Positions 34,626 to 43,035 of a stretch of DNA of 64,000 nt are shown here, piece by piece (within the stretch, counting starts at the first letter, position 1; each line of letters begins with the position of its first letter). This DNA comes from Solimicrobium sp043758755. GTDB taxonomy: Bacteria; Pseudomonadota; Gammaproteobacteria; Burkholderiales; Burkholderiaceae_D. The DNA lies in the NCBI GenBank assembly GCA_043758755.1, contig JAYVMW010000028.1, positions 62,001 through 126,000 of the forward strand, in the 5' to 3' direction. Below the pieces are notes generated by a model, which worked only from the letters and a program-made list of their open reading frames with translations, was not told the DNA's origin and did not search any database. The translations under genes were made by a program, and so were the position numbers.

Positions 34626-36559
34626 GCCGCCACCGGTATATTTCCCAATTTGCCGGACAGTGCGCCCATGATTTCCGCTTCGAGTTCGGCCAGACCGTTT
34701 TTCAGGCCCTCAATATCGGACTGCATCACTTCAAACGACATGATCTTGTCTTCCAGCGTATCGGTTGCCATATTGATGCGCTGTATCGATTGCATCCGGT
34801 TTCTGAGTTGCAGTTTGTGTTCCTGAATCTGTGCTTCGAGCGGCGCCATGATGGCCTTTTGCCAGGATTCGACGTCACGGTTGGCACTTAAAAAACACTG
34901 TTTGACGCGATTCGCGATCGAATCGAAGAACTTCTGCATCAGCGCGACCTGTGATGTGGTCAGGAGCGTCACGACACCAAACTGTTTCTGAAATACCGCC
35001 TCAACCGAATCCAGCTCGGCGCGATATTTATCGAGCGAAAACGGCATGGGCGTGTTCAGCGTCAGGCCATGTTCGGTAGAGAATTTTTTGTACATGATGC
35101 TCATCATTTCAAAAATCTCATTGGTCTTATGACTCGACATATTCAGGTTGCGTTTGGTGCGATTAAAGAAATCATGCACTGCGCCCTTCATGCCGGCAGA
35201 GAAGGTGCTGGTTTCCATGGCAACACGGGTTCTTCTGACCTCTTCCTTGAGCATATCCATACCCAGATTGGTAAATACTTCGGTCGACAAACGGGTGAAT
35301 ACGGAACGCGTACCCTGCAGTTTCATGATGCTTTGATCAAACTCCTGCTTTTCAAGCTCAACACGCTTCATCATGTGTTCGATGACTTTTTTATTCTTGC
35401 CGCGCAATCCTTTCAATTCGGCCATTTGCTCAAACACACCGCGATGGCGTGCGCCCAGCAACGAATGCTGAACCTGCAGCAAGCTCTGAATATCCTTGTT
35501 TAACTGGGAACGGATGATTTCCTGCTTGGACGGAATGAGCTCGTCCGACAGGGCTCGTTCCAGTTTCGGCAAGCGACTTTTTGCCAGCAGCGGCGCGTCG
35601 CTGTGAATTTTGGCGACCAGCCCTTTTTGTGCCGATACCGGGAAAATCTGATTTTCATTGAGTGACAGCAAATGGGCTGCAGAAGTAATCTGAGAGTTGA
35701 TCTGCGCTTCAACTTCAGCCTCTGAGCGCAGCTCGTCCCACATGCTGTCAATTTTATTCAGAATCACCATGCGGCCCGGACCAGCACCGATATGATTGCG
35801 CCAGACATCGATATCACTCTTGGTTACGCCGGTGTCGGCAGCCAGAATAAACAGCACGGCATGCGCATTGGGAATCAGATTGAGCGTGAGTTCAGGTTCG
35901 GTACCGATGGCATTCAGACCCGGCGTATCGACAATAATCAAGCCGTCTTTCAACAGTGGATGCGGGAAGTTGATAATGGCATGGCGCCACATGGAGACTT
36001 CAACCATGCCGTCTTCATCCAGTTCAAGTGCTGCATCCGGATCATCTTCATCGAACAGACCATACGATTTCGCTACTGCAACCGGCACCTTTTTGGTCAT
36101 GCTGACCTGCTTGAATGCTTCCAGCATGCCGTCAGCGGACTGAATATCGAGCGGCAAAACCGACCATACCTGATTTTGTGACTTGAATTCACTGGTGGTT
36201 TGCGATTCGGCCCGGGTTTCGATCGGCAGCAGCCGTATGCTGGGCGGGAAGGTTTCGTCATACAGCAGCTCGGTCGGGCACATCGTGGTACGACCTGCTG
36301 AGGATGGCAATATACGCTGGCCATAGTCTGCAAAAAATATTGCATTGATCAGCTCGGATTTGCCTCGGGAAAATTCGGCGACAAAGGCGATGGTCAATTT
36401 ATCGTCGGTTAATTTCTCCAGCAAATGCGTGATGCGCTGCTCGGTAACGGCGTCGGTGGTATTGGCAGCACGGGTCCAGGCACGATAACGATGCAAGGAG
36501 TTGATTACGCCGCTGCGCCATTCGCTGTATTGTTGAAATTTTTTAATGAGATTACTCAT
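34622..36559 (-). CDS. Dynamin-family large GTPase
   Basis: Bacterial dynamin-like protein; these remodel or tether membranes. The 645-residue product has the GTPase G1 AEFSRGKS (about residues 61-68), G2 Thr in GRTTMCP, G3 DTPGLNA, G4 LNKID, then long helical regions (about 300-470 and 520-640) typical of a dynamin stalk. I chose the ATG at 36559 because GAGGGA is correctly placed ahead of it; an ATG at 36601 would add 14 residues without such support. The stop overlaps mutY by 4 bp and mutM lies just upstream, so it sits between two base-excision repair genes. Confidence 0.87.
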   Translation of the reverse strand: MSNLIKKFQQYSEWRSGVINSLHRYRAWTRAANTTDAVTEQRITHLLEKLTDDKLTIAFVAEFSRGKSELINAIFFADYGQRILPSSAGRTTMCPTELLYDETFPPSIRLLPIETRAESQTTSEFKSQNQVWSVLPLDIQSADGMLEAFKQVSMTKKVPVAVAKSYGLFDEDDPDAALELDEDGMVEVSMWRHAIINFPHPLLKDGLIIVDTPGLNAIGTEPELTLNLIPNAHAVLFILAADTGVTKSDIDVWRNHIGAGPGRMVILNKIDSMWDELRSEAEVEAQINSQITSAAHLLSLNENQIFPVSAQKGLVAKIHSDAPLLAKSRLPKLERALSDELIPSKQEIIRSQLNKDIQSLLQVQHSLLGARHRGVFEQMAELKGLRGKNKKVIEHMMKRVELEKQEFDQSIMKLQGTRSVFTRLSTEVFTNLGMDMLKEEVRRTRVAMETSTFSAGMKGAVHDFFNRTKRNLNMSSHKTNEIFEMMSIMYKKFSTEHGLTLNTPMPFSLDKYRAELDSVEAVFQKQFGVVTLLTTSQVALMQKFFDSIANRVKQCFLSANRDVESWQKAIMAPLEAQIQEHKLQLRNRMQSIQRINMATDTLEDKIMSFEVMQSDIEGLKNGLAELEAEIMGALSGKLGNIPVAA

Positions 36560-36639
36560 AATTCCCTCTGATATATTGCTTTTCTGAAAACTTATTTCCA
36601 ATGCGTTTCCAGTCTTTTTTTAAAGGCACTTGGCCAAAT

Positions 36640-37461
36640 TCATTTTTGGCATTTTACACAGTAAAAAGTGGAACGTTGCCCCTGTTTAACTTGTTGAATC
36701 AAGCTCTTACATTTCCTGCATGGCAAACCGGTGCGGTCATAGACGAAGTAATTTTGCTGAAAATAGCCGGAATCACCGTTTACTTTAATGAAATCTTTTA
36801 AACTGCTGCCGCCTTTTATTATTGCTTCGGCAAGTATTTTTTTGATCGCTGCCGCCAGTTTTTTGTAACGCGCCAGACTGATCTCGCCAGCCGGGGTGGT
36901 TGGGCTGATACCAGAAAGAAACAGGCTTTCTGAAGCATAGATGTTTCCTACACCAACTACAACATCGCCAGCCAATAACATTTGCTTTATGGTAATTTTA
37001 CGATGCCTTGTCCCGTTATATAACACTGCGCCATCAAAATGATCAGATAACGGCTCCATTCCCAGCTTTTGCAGCAATGGGTGTTGTTCTATTACACCAT
37101 CCTGAAGGTCATGCCACAGAACGGCACCGAACCGGCGCGGGTCGGTCAGTCTCAGCAGCTGCTGTCCAAGAATAATATCGACGTGGTCATGCAACTGAGC
37201 TGGCGTGTTGGCTGGCAGTACCCGGATATGGCCGGACATACCCAAATGCACAATTAACGTGCCATTTTTGAAATGCACTAACAGGTATTTGCCGCGTCGC
37301 CCGGTATTCTGAACAGTCTGCCCCACCACTTTTTGAGCCAGATTTTCTGGAAAAGGCCAGCGCAACCCGGACCGGCGCAGCACCAGCCCAGTGACATTCT
37401 GACCAATTAAATATGGACTAACCCCTAAACGGGTGACTTCAACTTCGGGTAATTCGGGCAT
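36640..37461 (-). CDS. mutM: Formamidopyrimidine-DNA glycosylase MutM
   Basis: Bifunctional glycosylase/AP lyase that removes 8-oxoguanine and formamidopyrimidines. The 273-residue product begins MPELPEVE, giving the catalytic Pro2 and Glu3 after Met removal, with Lys in the LRRSGLR.. region, the H2TH motif and a C-terminal zinc finger (CRKC near residue 248, CVKC near 268). Divergent from the TPR lipoprotein gene across 96 bp. Together with mutY at 33507 it forms the GO repair pair. Confidence 0.96.
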   Translation of the reverse strand: MPELPEVEVTRLGVSPYLIGQNVTGLVLRRSGLRWPFPENLAQKVVGQTVQNTGRRGKYLLVHFKNGTLIVHLGMSGHIRVLPANTPAQLHDHVDIILGQQLLRLTDPRRFGAVLWHDLQDGVIEQHPLLQKLGMEPLSDHFDGAVLYNGTRHRKITIKQMLLAGDVVVGVGNIYASESLFLSGISPTTPAGEISLARYKKLAAAIKKILAEAIIKGGSSLKDFIKVNGDSGYFQQNYFVYDRTGLPCRKCKSLIQQVKQGQRSTFYCVKCQK

Positions 37462-37557
37462 AATTCGATTTATTCACGTTGTAGGGGTAATACAAAATTC
37501 GTAGCATAATTATTTCCTCCCGTTACGTTTAACAGCCTTGCGCACAGGATTCATCTC

Positions 37558-39345
37558 TTGAAAATTTCTTATTTCATCGTTCCACTGACTTTCTCCATCA
37601 GCATCTTAACTGGATGTACCAGTCTTACGCCACCTTCTGATCAAACAGCAAGCCAGGCTGCGGCACCTGAACTGGAGTCGGCAAATGCAGAACACCCGAC
37701 AGCAACGCCCTATAAAGAGAAGTTGCCAAATGTTGAATTAAGCGAAGAAATATTTTTCAAAGTGATCACAGCTGAAATCGCCTTTCAGCGCGGCGACTTT
37801 CCGGCAGCATTTGCAACCACCATCGCCGTAGCGCAACAGACCCGTGATCCGCGCCTGTCGAAACGCGCGCTGGAAATGGCGCTTATATCCAAACAACCCA
37901 ACCAGGCCTTTTATGCTGCGCGCCAGTGGTATGAATATGCGCCGGATTCCGAGGAAGCCCTGCAATATTATCTGGGCTTTCTCAGCCTGAATAACAACTG
38001 GTCTGAAGTGAAGTCGCTGCTGGCAACCCATCTGGAAAGTGCCGCGCCCAGGGAACGCGGCTACCTCATCCTGCAAGCCCAGCGGCTGGTAATGCGCGGC
38101 CCCAACAAGGAAGCAGCATTCAATCTTCTGGAAGATTTATACAAACCGTACCCGGAATATCTGGAAACCCATCTGGCTCTGGCACAGGCCGCTTATGCAA
38201 GCAAAAATAGCATACGCGCCATGGTTGAAGCGAAAGCAGCGCTCGCGATCAAGCCTGATTCTCAAATTGCCGTGTTGACCGAGGCGCAGGTAAGTCCATC
38301 TCCTGAAGAGGCGCTTGCCGTGCTGACAAATTTTCTGTCCAGTAATCCCGATGCTGCCGATGTACGTCGCGCTTACGCCGACATGCTAATTGAGCAAAAG
38401 CAATTTGAACCGGCGCGCAGTCAGTTCGAGCTCCTGCAAAAAAGCAAGCCCAATGATCCGGGGATTTTGTACACGCTGGGCGTACTGTCCCTGCAGCTCA
38501 ATGATATTCCCACTGCCGAAGCCAATCTGAAAGCCTTTGTCCGCGCGCTGGAAAATTCGGCTGAAACCAGAGATCCAACCACAGCCTATCTGTATCTGTC
38601 CCAGATTGCCGATGACAAAAAAGATGGCGTAGCCGCGCTCGACTGGCTGAGCAAAATTCAATCCTATGATGGCAAGAATGCCGCTTTTTTCAATGCCCAG
38701 CTGCGACGCGCCATTTTGATATCAAAATATGAGTCACTCGATTCCGCGCGCGAATTTTTGCATCAGCTAAAGGCCAGTCCAGAGGAGCAGATTCAGATCA
38801 CCCAGCTTGATGCTGAACTGTTGCGCAATGCCGGTCAGGAAAAAGAAGCGCTGGAATTGCTGCAGAATGCCCTCGTGACGCACCCGGACAATGCCGAACT
38901 GCTGTATGACTATGCCATGCTGGCAGAGAAATTTGATCGCGTTGACGACATGGAAAAGGCTCTGCGCCGTGTCATCGAAATCAATCCGGCCAATCAGCAG
39001 GCTTACAATGCGCTGGGTTACTCTTTCGCCGATCGCAATATTCGCCTGCAGGAAGCACGCACGCTGCTGGAAAAAGCACTCTCACTGGCTCCTGACGATG
39101 CGTTCATTATGGACAGCATGGGGTGGCTGGAATTCCGCGAAAACAAGAATGCCGAGTCCCTGGCTCATCTGCAGAAAGCTTATGCGCTGCGTCCCGATGT
39201 GGAAATTGCGGTACATGTCGGCGAAGTTTTATGGGCCATGGGCGAACAGCAGAAAGCTATCGCAGTCTGGAAAGAAGCCAAAAGCAAAGATCCCAAAAAT
39301 GCAGCTCTCAAGAGCACCCTGGAACGACTTAAGGTCAATCTTTAA
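37558..39345 (+). CDS. TPR-repeat lipoprotein
   Basis: A 595-residue exported protein upstream of lolB. It starts with TTG at 37558, supported by AGGAT upstream and by the signal sequence that follows, ending in the lipobox ILTGC (Cys near residue 20). The rest is a chain of tetratricopeptide repeats, clearest at about 220-330 and 430-560. No enzyme motif. Proteins of this type commonly precede lolB-ispE in betaproteobacteria; the partner is unknown. Probably an outer-membrane lipoprotein scaffold. Confidence 0.87.
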   Translation: MKISYFIVPLTFSISILTGCTSLTPPSDQTASQAAAPELESANAEHPTATPYKEKLPNVELSEEIFFKVITAEIAFQRGDFPAAFATTIAVAQQTRDPRLSKRALEMALISKQPNQAFYAARQWYEYAPDSEEALQYYLGFLSLNNNWSEVKSLLATHLESAAPRERGYLILQAQRLVMRGPNKEAAFNLLEDLYKPYPEYLETHLALAQAAYASKNSIRAMVEAKAALAIKPDSQIAVLTEAQVSPSPEEALAVLTNFLSSNPDAADVRRAYADMLIEQKQFEPARSQFELLQKSKPNDPGILYTLGVLSLQLNDIPTAEANLKAFVRALENSAETRDPTTAYLYLSQIADDKKDGVAALDWLSKIQSYDGKNAAFFNAQLRRAILISKYESLDSAREFLHQLKASPEEQIQITQLDAELLRNAGQEKEALELLQNALVTHPDNAELLYDYAMLAEKFDRVDDMEKALRRVIEINPANQQAYNALGYSFADRNIRLQEARTLLEKALSLAPDDAFIMDSMGWLEFRENKNAESLAHLQKAYALRPDVEIAVHVGEVLWAMGEQQKAIAVWKEAKSKDPKNAALKSTLERLKVNL

Positions 39346-39372
39346 TCCTTCGTCGACGGGCCTCTTTCAACT

Positions 39373-39981
39373 ATGTATGCAATTCGTCGCTTCGGTTTTC
39401 GCTGTTTTTATGCTGGCATTTTTGCTGTCCTTTCAGCCTGCACCAACCTGACAGTGCCCGCGCAGGGTCCGTTGGTCCCACGCAGCTATCTGGACCAGAT
39501 AGAAATGACAGGGCGACTGTCTGCGCAATATGAAGCCAATTACAGGGAGCAGTCGATCAGCGTGAACTTTACCTGGTCGCAATCCCCCGATCAGACCCGG
39601 ATCAGTCTGAATTCCCCCACCGGACAGACGGTCGCAACGATCCTGATCGATTCCCAGGGTGCGCAGCTCAAGCAAGCCGACAAACCAACCCGCTATGCCA
39701 GCGATATCAATGAGCTGTCTACTGAAGTACTGGGCTGGCCATTGCCGGTTGCAGGGCTGCGTGACTGGCTGCAGGGTTATGTCAATGCGGACCATCGCAT
39801 TGCGCTCACGCAGACAGATACTGACAAATTGTTCAATGTCGATGGCTGGGAATTGCGCTATGCCAGCTGGCTTCAGGAAAACCATATCGAAAGGCCCAAA
39901 CGGCTCGATCTGTCGCGTCAGACCGCACAGGCCGGTCTGGTTTCACTGCGGATTGTGGTCGATGAGTGGAGTACCCCATGA
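39373..39981 (+). CDS. lolB: Outer-membrane lipoprotein LolB
   Basis: Receives lipoproteins from LolA and inserts them into the outer membrane. The 202-residue precursor has a signal peptide ending in the lipobox VLSAC (Cys near residue 23) and a LolB beta-barrel-like domain with GRLSAQY, NFTWSQSPDQTRISLNSPTGQT and GWPLPVAGLRDWLQG. The stop overlaps the ispE start by 4 bp (ATGA). Standard order. Confidence 0.93.
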   Translation: MYAIRRFGFRCFYAGIFAVLSACTNLTVPAQGPLVPRSYLDQIEMTGRLSAQYEANYREQSISVNFTWSQSPDQTRISLNSPTGQTVATILIDSQGAQLKQADKPTRYASDINELSTEVLGWPLPVAGLRDWLQGYVNADHRIALTQTDTDKLFNVDGWELRYASWLQENHIERPKRLDLSRQTAQAGLVSLRIVVDEWSTP

Positions 39982-40889
39982 ATCCGGTACTGGACCGACA
40001 ACTTGGCAGCTTCCTGAACTGCCCGGCACCGGCCAAGCTGAATCTGTTTTTGCATGTCACAGGACGACGTGCCGATGGTTACCACTTGCTGGAATCAGCA
40101 TTCCAGCTCATAGCCCGGTCAGATGTTTTGCATTTCAGGTTACGTGGTGATGCAGACATCATCCGCACCAATGACATAGCCGGGGTCCCGGCCGAATCCG
40201 ACCTGGTAGTGCGGGCCGCAAAACTGTTGCAAGCTCATACAGAAACCCGGTGCGGCGCAGAGATTGCACTGGAAAAAAATCTGCCCATGGGCGGCGGTCT
40301 GGGCGGCGGCTCTTCCGATGCCGCCACTACCCTGATCGCACTCAATACTCTTTGGGAAACCAACCTGTCGCGACTGCAATTGATGGAGCTGGGTGTGCGA
40401 CTGGGTGCTGATGTGCCATTTTTTTTGTTCGGTCAGAACGCGTTTGCACAGGGTATCGGTGAACAATTGACACCACTTGTCACGCCGGATTGCTGGTACG
40501 TGGTGATAGAACCCGGCGTCTCGGTTCCAACCGAGGCTATATTTTCCTCAAAAGCATTGACAAGAAATAGTCCATCCATTAAAGTGTCGGACTTCCATCG
40601 TTACCCCCAAGGTGACTGGGGAAATGATTTACAAAGCGTCGCTGTTCAATTATTTCCAGAAGTCTTATTCGCCCTAGAGTGGTTAAGCAAGTATGAAAAT
40701 GAGTGCGGAAATGCGAAGATGACTGGCTCTGGTTCCTGTGTTTTTTGCTCCTGCGAAAACGAAGCTGCTGCTGACAGAATACTCGGCGATGTGTTGCAAA
40801 GCAGTCTGTTAAGCAAACAACATCGCTGGAAAATATGGAAAGCAAAATCGTTGCGCGAACATCCATTAACACACTGGATAAAGTCATAG
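39978..40889 (+). CDS. ispE: 4-(cytidine 5'-diphospho)-2-C-methyl-D-erythritol kinase
   Basis: GHMP kinase that phosphorylates CDP-ME in the non-mevalonate isoprenoid pathway. The 303-residue product starts with the conserved PAPAKLNLFLHV, has the ATP-binding loop PMGGGLGGGSSDAA and the C-terminal MTGSGSCVFC. The ATG at 39978 overlaps the lolB stop; an in-frame GTG four codons earlier is unlikely. The C-terminus is AT-rich and runs close to the tRNA gene. Confidence 0.96.
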   Translation: MNPVLDRQLGSFLNCPAPAKLNLFLHVTGRRADGYHLLESAFQLIARSDVLHFRLRGDADIIRTNDIAGVPAESDLVVRAAKLLQAHTETRCGAEIALEKNLPMGGGLGGGSSDAATTLIALNTLWETNLSRLQLMELGVRLGADVPFFLFGQNAFAQGIGEQLTPLVTPDCWYVVIEPGVSVPTEAIFSSKALTRNSPSIKVSDFHRYPQGDWGNDLQSVAVQLFPEVLFALEWLSKYENECGNAKMTGSGSCVFCSCENEAAADRILGDVLQSSLLSKQHRWKIWKAKSLREHPLTHWIKS

Positions 40890-40948
40890 AGTAATAGTAA
40901 GTAAAACAGTTTTTGTTTTTTTGTTGGTTTGAAAACAAAAAGACACGT

Positions 40949-41025
40949 AGGGGATTCGCCAAGCTGGTTAAGGCACTGGATTTTGATTCCAGCATACGGA
41001 GGTTCGAATCCTCCATCCCCTGCCA
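40949..41025 (+). tRNA. tRNA-Gln(TTG)
   Basis: A 77-nt cloverleaf with acceptor stem AGGGGAT/ATCCCCT, discriminator G, encoded CCA at 41023-41025, D arm around GCCAAGCTGGTTAAGGC, anticodon stem CTGGA/TCCAG with loop TTTTGAT (anticodon TTG), and T arm GGAGGTTCGAATCCTCC. It reads CAA and CAG Gln codons. A strong terminator follows. Confidence 0.97.
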
Positions 41026-41032
41026 GATACAG

Positions 41033-41063
41033 GCCGCCGCATTAGTTTGATGCGGCGGCTTTT
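41033..41063 (+). terminator. Intrinsic terminator of tRNA-Gln
   Basis: Perfect 10-bp stem GCCGCCGCAT (41033-41042) / ATGCGGCGGC (41050-41059), 7-nt loop, then TTTT. Ends the ispE/tRNA transcript; prs then has its own 193-bp upstream region, which is AT-rich and includes TATAAA-like sites near 41167. Confidence 0.88.
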
Positions 41064-41256
41064 AAATTTGAACTTGGCGTATCAGGTCGCAGGACACATT
41101 TCAACGATCTCCCTGAATTCAGCTCACATTTATAAACGCATTTTTTCACGCATTTTTCAATATATAGACTATAAATAATCAAGCGCCTGTTTATTGAATT
41201 GATTATTACCGTAAATAAGCAAGCATCTGAAATAACCATTTCGCCAAGAGGCAAGC

Positions 41257-42207
41257 ATGGCACTCGAAAACTTGATGATCTTTACTGGCAATGCCAATCC
41301 GGCCTTGGCTCAGGGAGTTGCAAAACAGCTGGGTTTAAGTTTGGGCAAAGCTGTGGTTTCGAAATTTTCCGACGGTGAAATCACCGTTGAAATCAACGAA
41401 AATGTACGCGGTAAAGATGTTTTTGTGATTCAGTCAACCTGCGCGCCGACCAATGACAGCCTGATGGAACTGATGCTCATGGTCGATGCATTAAAGCGCG
41501 CTTCCGCCGGTCGGGTTACCGCCGCCATCCCGTACTTTGGTTATGCCAGACAGGATCGCCGTCCACGTTCCGCACGCGTTGCCATTTCGGCCAAGGTCAT
41601 TGCAAACATGCTCGAAGAAGTTGGTGTGAGCCGCGTGCTCATCATGGATCTGCATGCTGACCAGATTCAGGGCTTTTTTGATATCCCGGTTGACAACATT
41701 TATGCCTCTCCGATCCTGCTAAAAGATCTGGTAGCAAAAAAATATGAAGATCTGCTGGTAGTCTCACCTGATGTGGGTGGTGTGGTCCGGGCCCGCGCTC
41801 TGGCAAAACATCTGAATTGTGATTTGGCGATTATTGATAAGCGCCGCCCGAAAGCCAATGTGTCCGAAGTCATGAACATCATCGGTGAAGTAGAAGGCCG
41901 GAACTGCGTGATCATGGATGACATGGTCGATACCGCCGGCACACTGTGCAAGGCGGCCGAAGTGTTGAAAGAACGCGGCGCGAAAAAAGTGCTGGCATAT
42001 TGTACCCATGCGGTTTTGTCCGGTCCGGCAATTCAGCGCATTACCGAGTCACCATTGGATGAACTGGTCGTCACCGACACGATTCCGCTGACCGAAGCTG
42101 CGAAAAATTGCGGCAAGATCCGTCAGCTGTCGTGCGACGCCATTCTGGCTGAAACCATCCGCCGTATTACCAAGGGCGATTCAGTCATGTCGCTGTTTGC
42201 CGACTAA
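41257..42207 (+). CDS. prs: Ribose-phosphate pyrophosphokinase
   Basis: Makes PRPP from ribose-5-phosphate and ATP for nucleotide, His and Trp synthesis. The 316-residue product has the PRPP signature DLHADQIQGFF and the PRPP-binding loop DDMVDTAGTL, and the ATP-binding FGYARQDRR. Standard length. An intrinsic terminator follows within 12 bp of the stop, so prs and rplY are at least partly separate units. Confidence 0.97.
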   Translation: MALENLMIFTGNANPALAQGVAKQLGLSLGKAVVSKFSDGEITVEINENVRGKDVFVIQSTCAPTNDSLMELMLMVDALKRASAGRVTAAIPYFGYARQDRRPRSARVAISAKVIANMLEEVGVSRVLIMDLHADQIQGFFDIPVDNIYASPILLKDLVAKKYEDLLVVSPDVGGVVRARALAKHLNCDLAIIDKRRPKANVSEVMNIIGEVEGRNCVIMDDMVDTAGTLCKAAEVLKERGAKKVLAYCTHAVLSGPAIQRITESPLDELVVTDTIPLTEAAKNCGKIRQLSCDAILAETIRRITKGDSVMSLFAD

Positions 42208-42218
42208 CAGTTTTGTGG

Positions 42219-42244
42219 CAGCTGAATTTCAGCTGTCTTTTTTT
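42219..42244 (+). terminator. Intrinsic terminator after prs
   Basis: Stem CAGCTGA (42219-42225) / TCAGCTG (42229-42235) with a 3-nt loop, then TCTTTTTTT. A second hairpin, GTTCCC (42245-42250) / GGGAAC (42259-42264), follows in the rplY leader. Confidence 0.7.
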
Positions 42245-42307
42245 GTTCCCTGGTCGCGGGGAACAAGCAACGCAAAAGCATCCCTTTTGCATATTTTGGA
42301 GTATCAA

Positions 42308-42955
42308 ATGAAAGTTATTGCATTCAAACGCGAATTACAGGGCACCGGAGCGAGCCGCCGCCTGCGTAAAACTGGTCAAACCCCAGGTATCGTCTACGGC
42401 GGTACAGCATCACCGGTCGCCATCACACTGGATCACAACGCGCTGTACCATGCGTTGAAAAAAGAAGTGTTCCATGCTTCGATTCTGGATCTGGAAATTG
42501 ACGGTGTAGTTGAAAAAGTATTGTTGCGTGACTTCCAGGTCCACGCCTACAAACAAATCGTACTGCACGCTGACTTCCAGCGCGTCGACGCCAACCACAA
42601 GATCCACGTGAAAGTGCCTCTGCACTTCATCAACGCTGACATTTCTCCTGCAGTCAAACTGCACGCTGCAGTGATCAGTCACGTTATGGTTGAACTGGAA
42701 ATTTCCTGTCTGCCTGCACAACTGCCTGAATTTATCGTTGCCGATCTGTCCAAGCTGGATGCCGGTCAGTCACTGCACGTTAAAGACATCGCATTGCCAG
42801 AAGGCGTTACTGCCCTGGTACACGGCGACAATCAAACTGTTGCAATCGCTGTGGTTCCTGCCGGCGCTACTGCTGCTGAAGCCGAAGCTGCTGCTCCTGC
42901 ACCAGCGGCCAAAGCTGCTGCTCCTGCTGCTGCAAAGCCTGCAGACAAAAAATAA
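42308..42955 (+). CDS. rplY: 50S ribosomal protein L25, CTC form
   Basis: 5S rRNA-binding ribosomal protein with the C-terminal TL5/CTC domain. The 215-residue product has the L25 N-terminal domain (GTGASRRLRKTGQTPGIVYG) and the beta domain (KVPLHFIN, SLHVKDIALPEGV), then an Ala/Pro/Lys-rich low-complexity tail from about residue 185. The ATG at 42308 has GGAG upstream. It normally precedes pth, but here uvrD follows. Confidence 0.95.
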   Translation: MKVIAFKRELQGTGASRRLRKTGQTPGIVYGGTASPVAITLDHNALYHALKKEVFHASILDLEIDGVVEKVLLRDFQVHAYKQIVLHADFQRVDANHKIHVKVPLHFINADISPAVKLHAAVISHVMVELEISCLPAQLPEFIVADLSKLDAGQSLHVKDIALPEGVTALVHGDNQTVAIAVVPAGATAAEAEAAAPAPAAKAAAPAAAKPADKK

Positions 42956-42987
42956 TCGGCGCGGTCTCAATACCGCATCGTTTTTAA

Positions 42988-43011
42988 AAGCCGCCTTCGG
43001 GCGGCTTTTTT
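42988..43011 (+). terminator. Intrinsic terminator after rplY
   Basis: Perfect stem AAGCCGCC (42988-42995) / GGCGGCTT (43000-43007) with a stable TTCG tetraloop, followed by a T6 run. Strong, and 25 bp before uvrD. Confidence 0.9.
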
Positions 43012-43035
43012 GTTTTCATCCCGTATAATCTCCAG

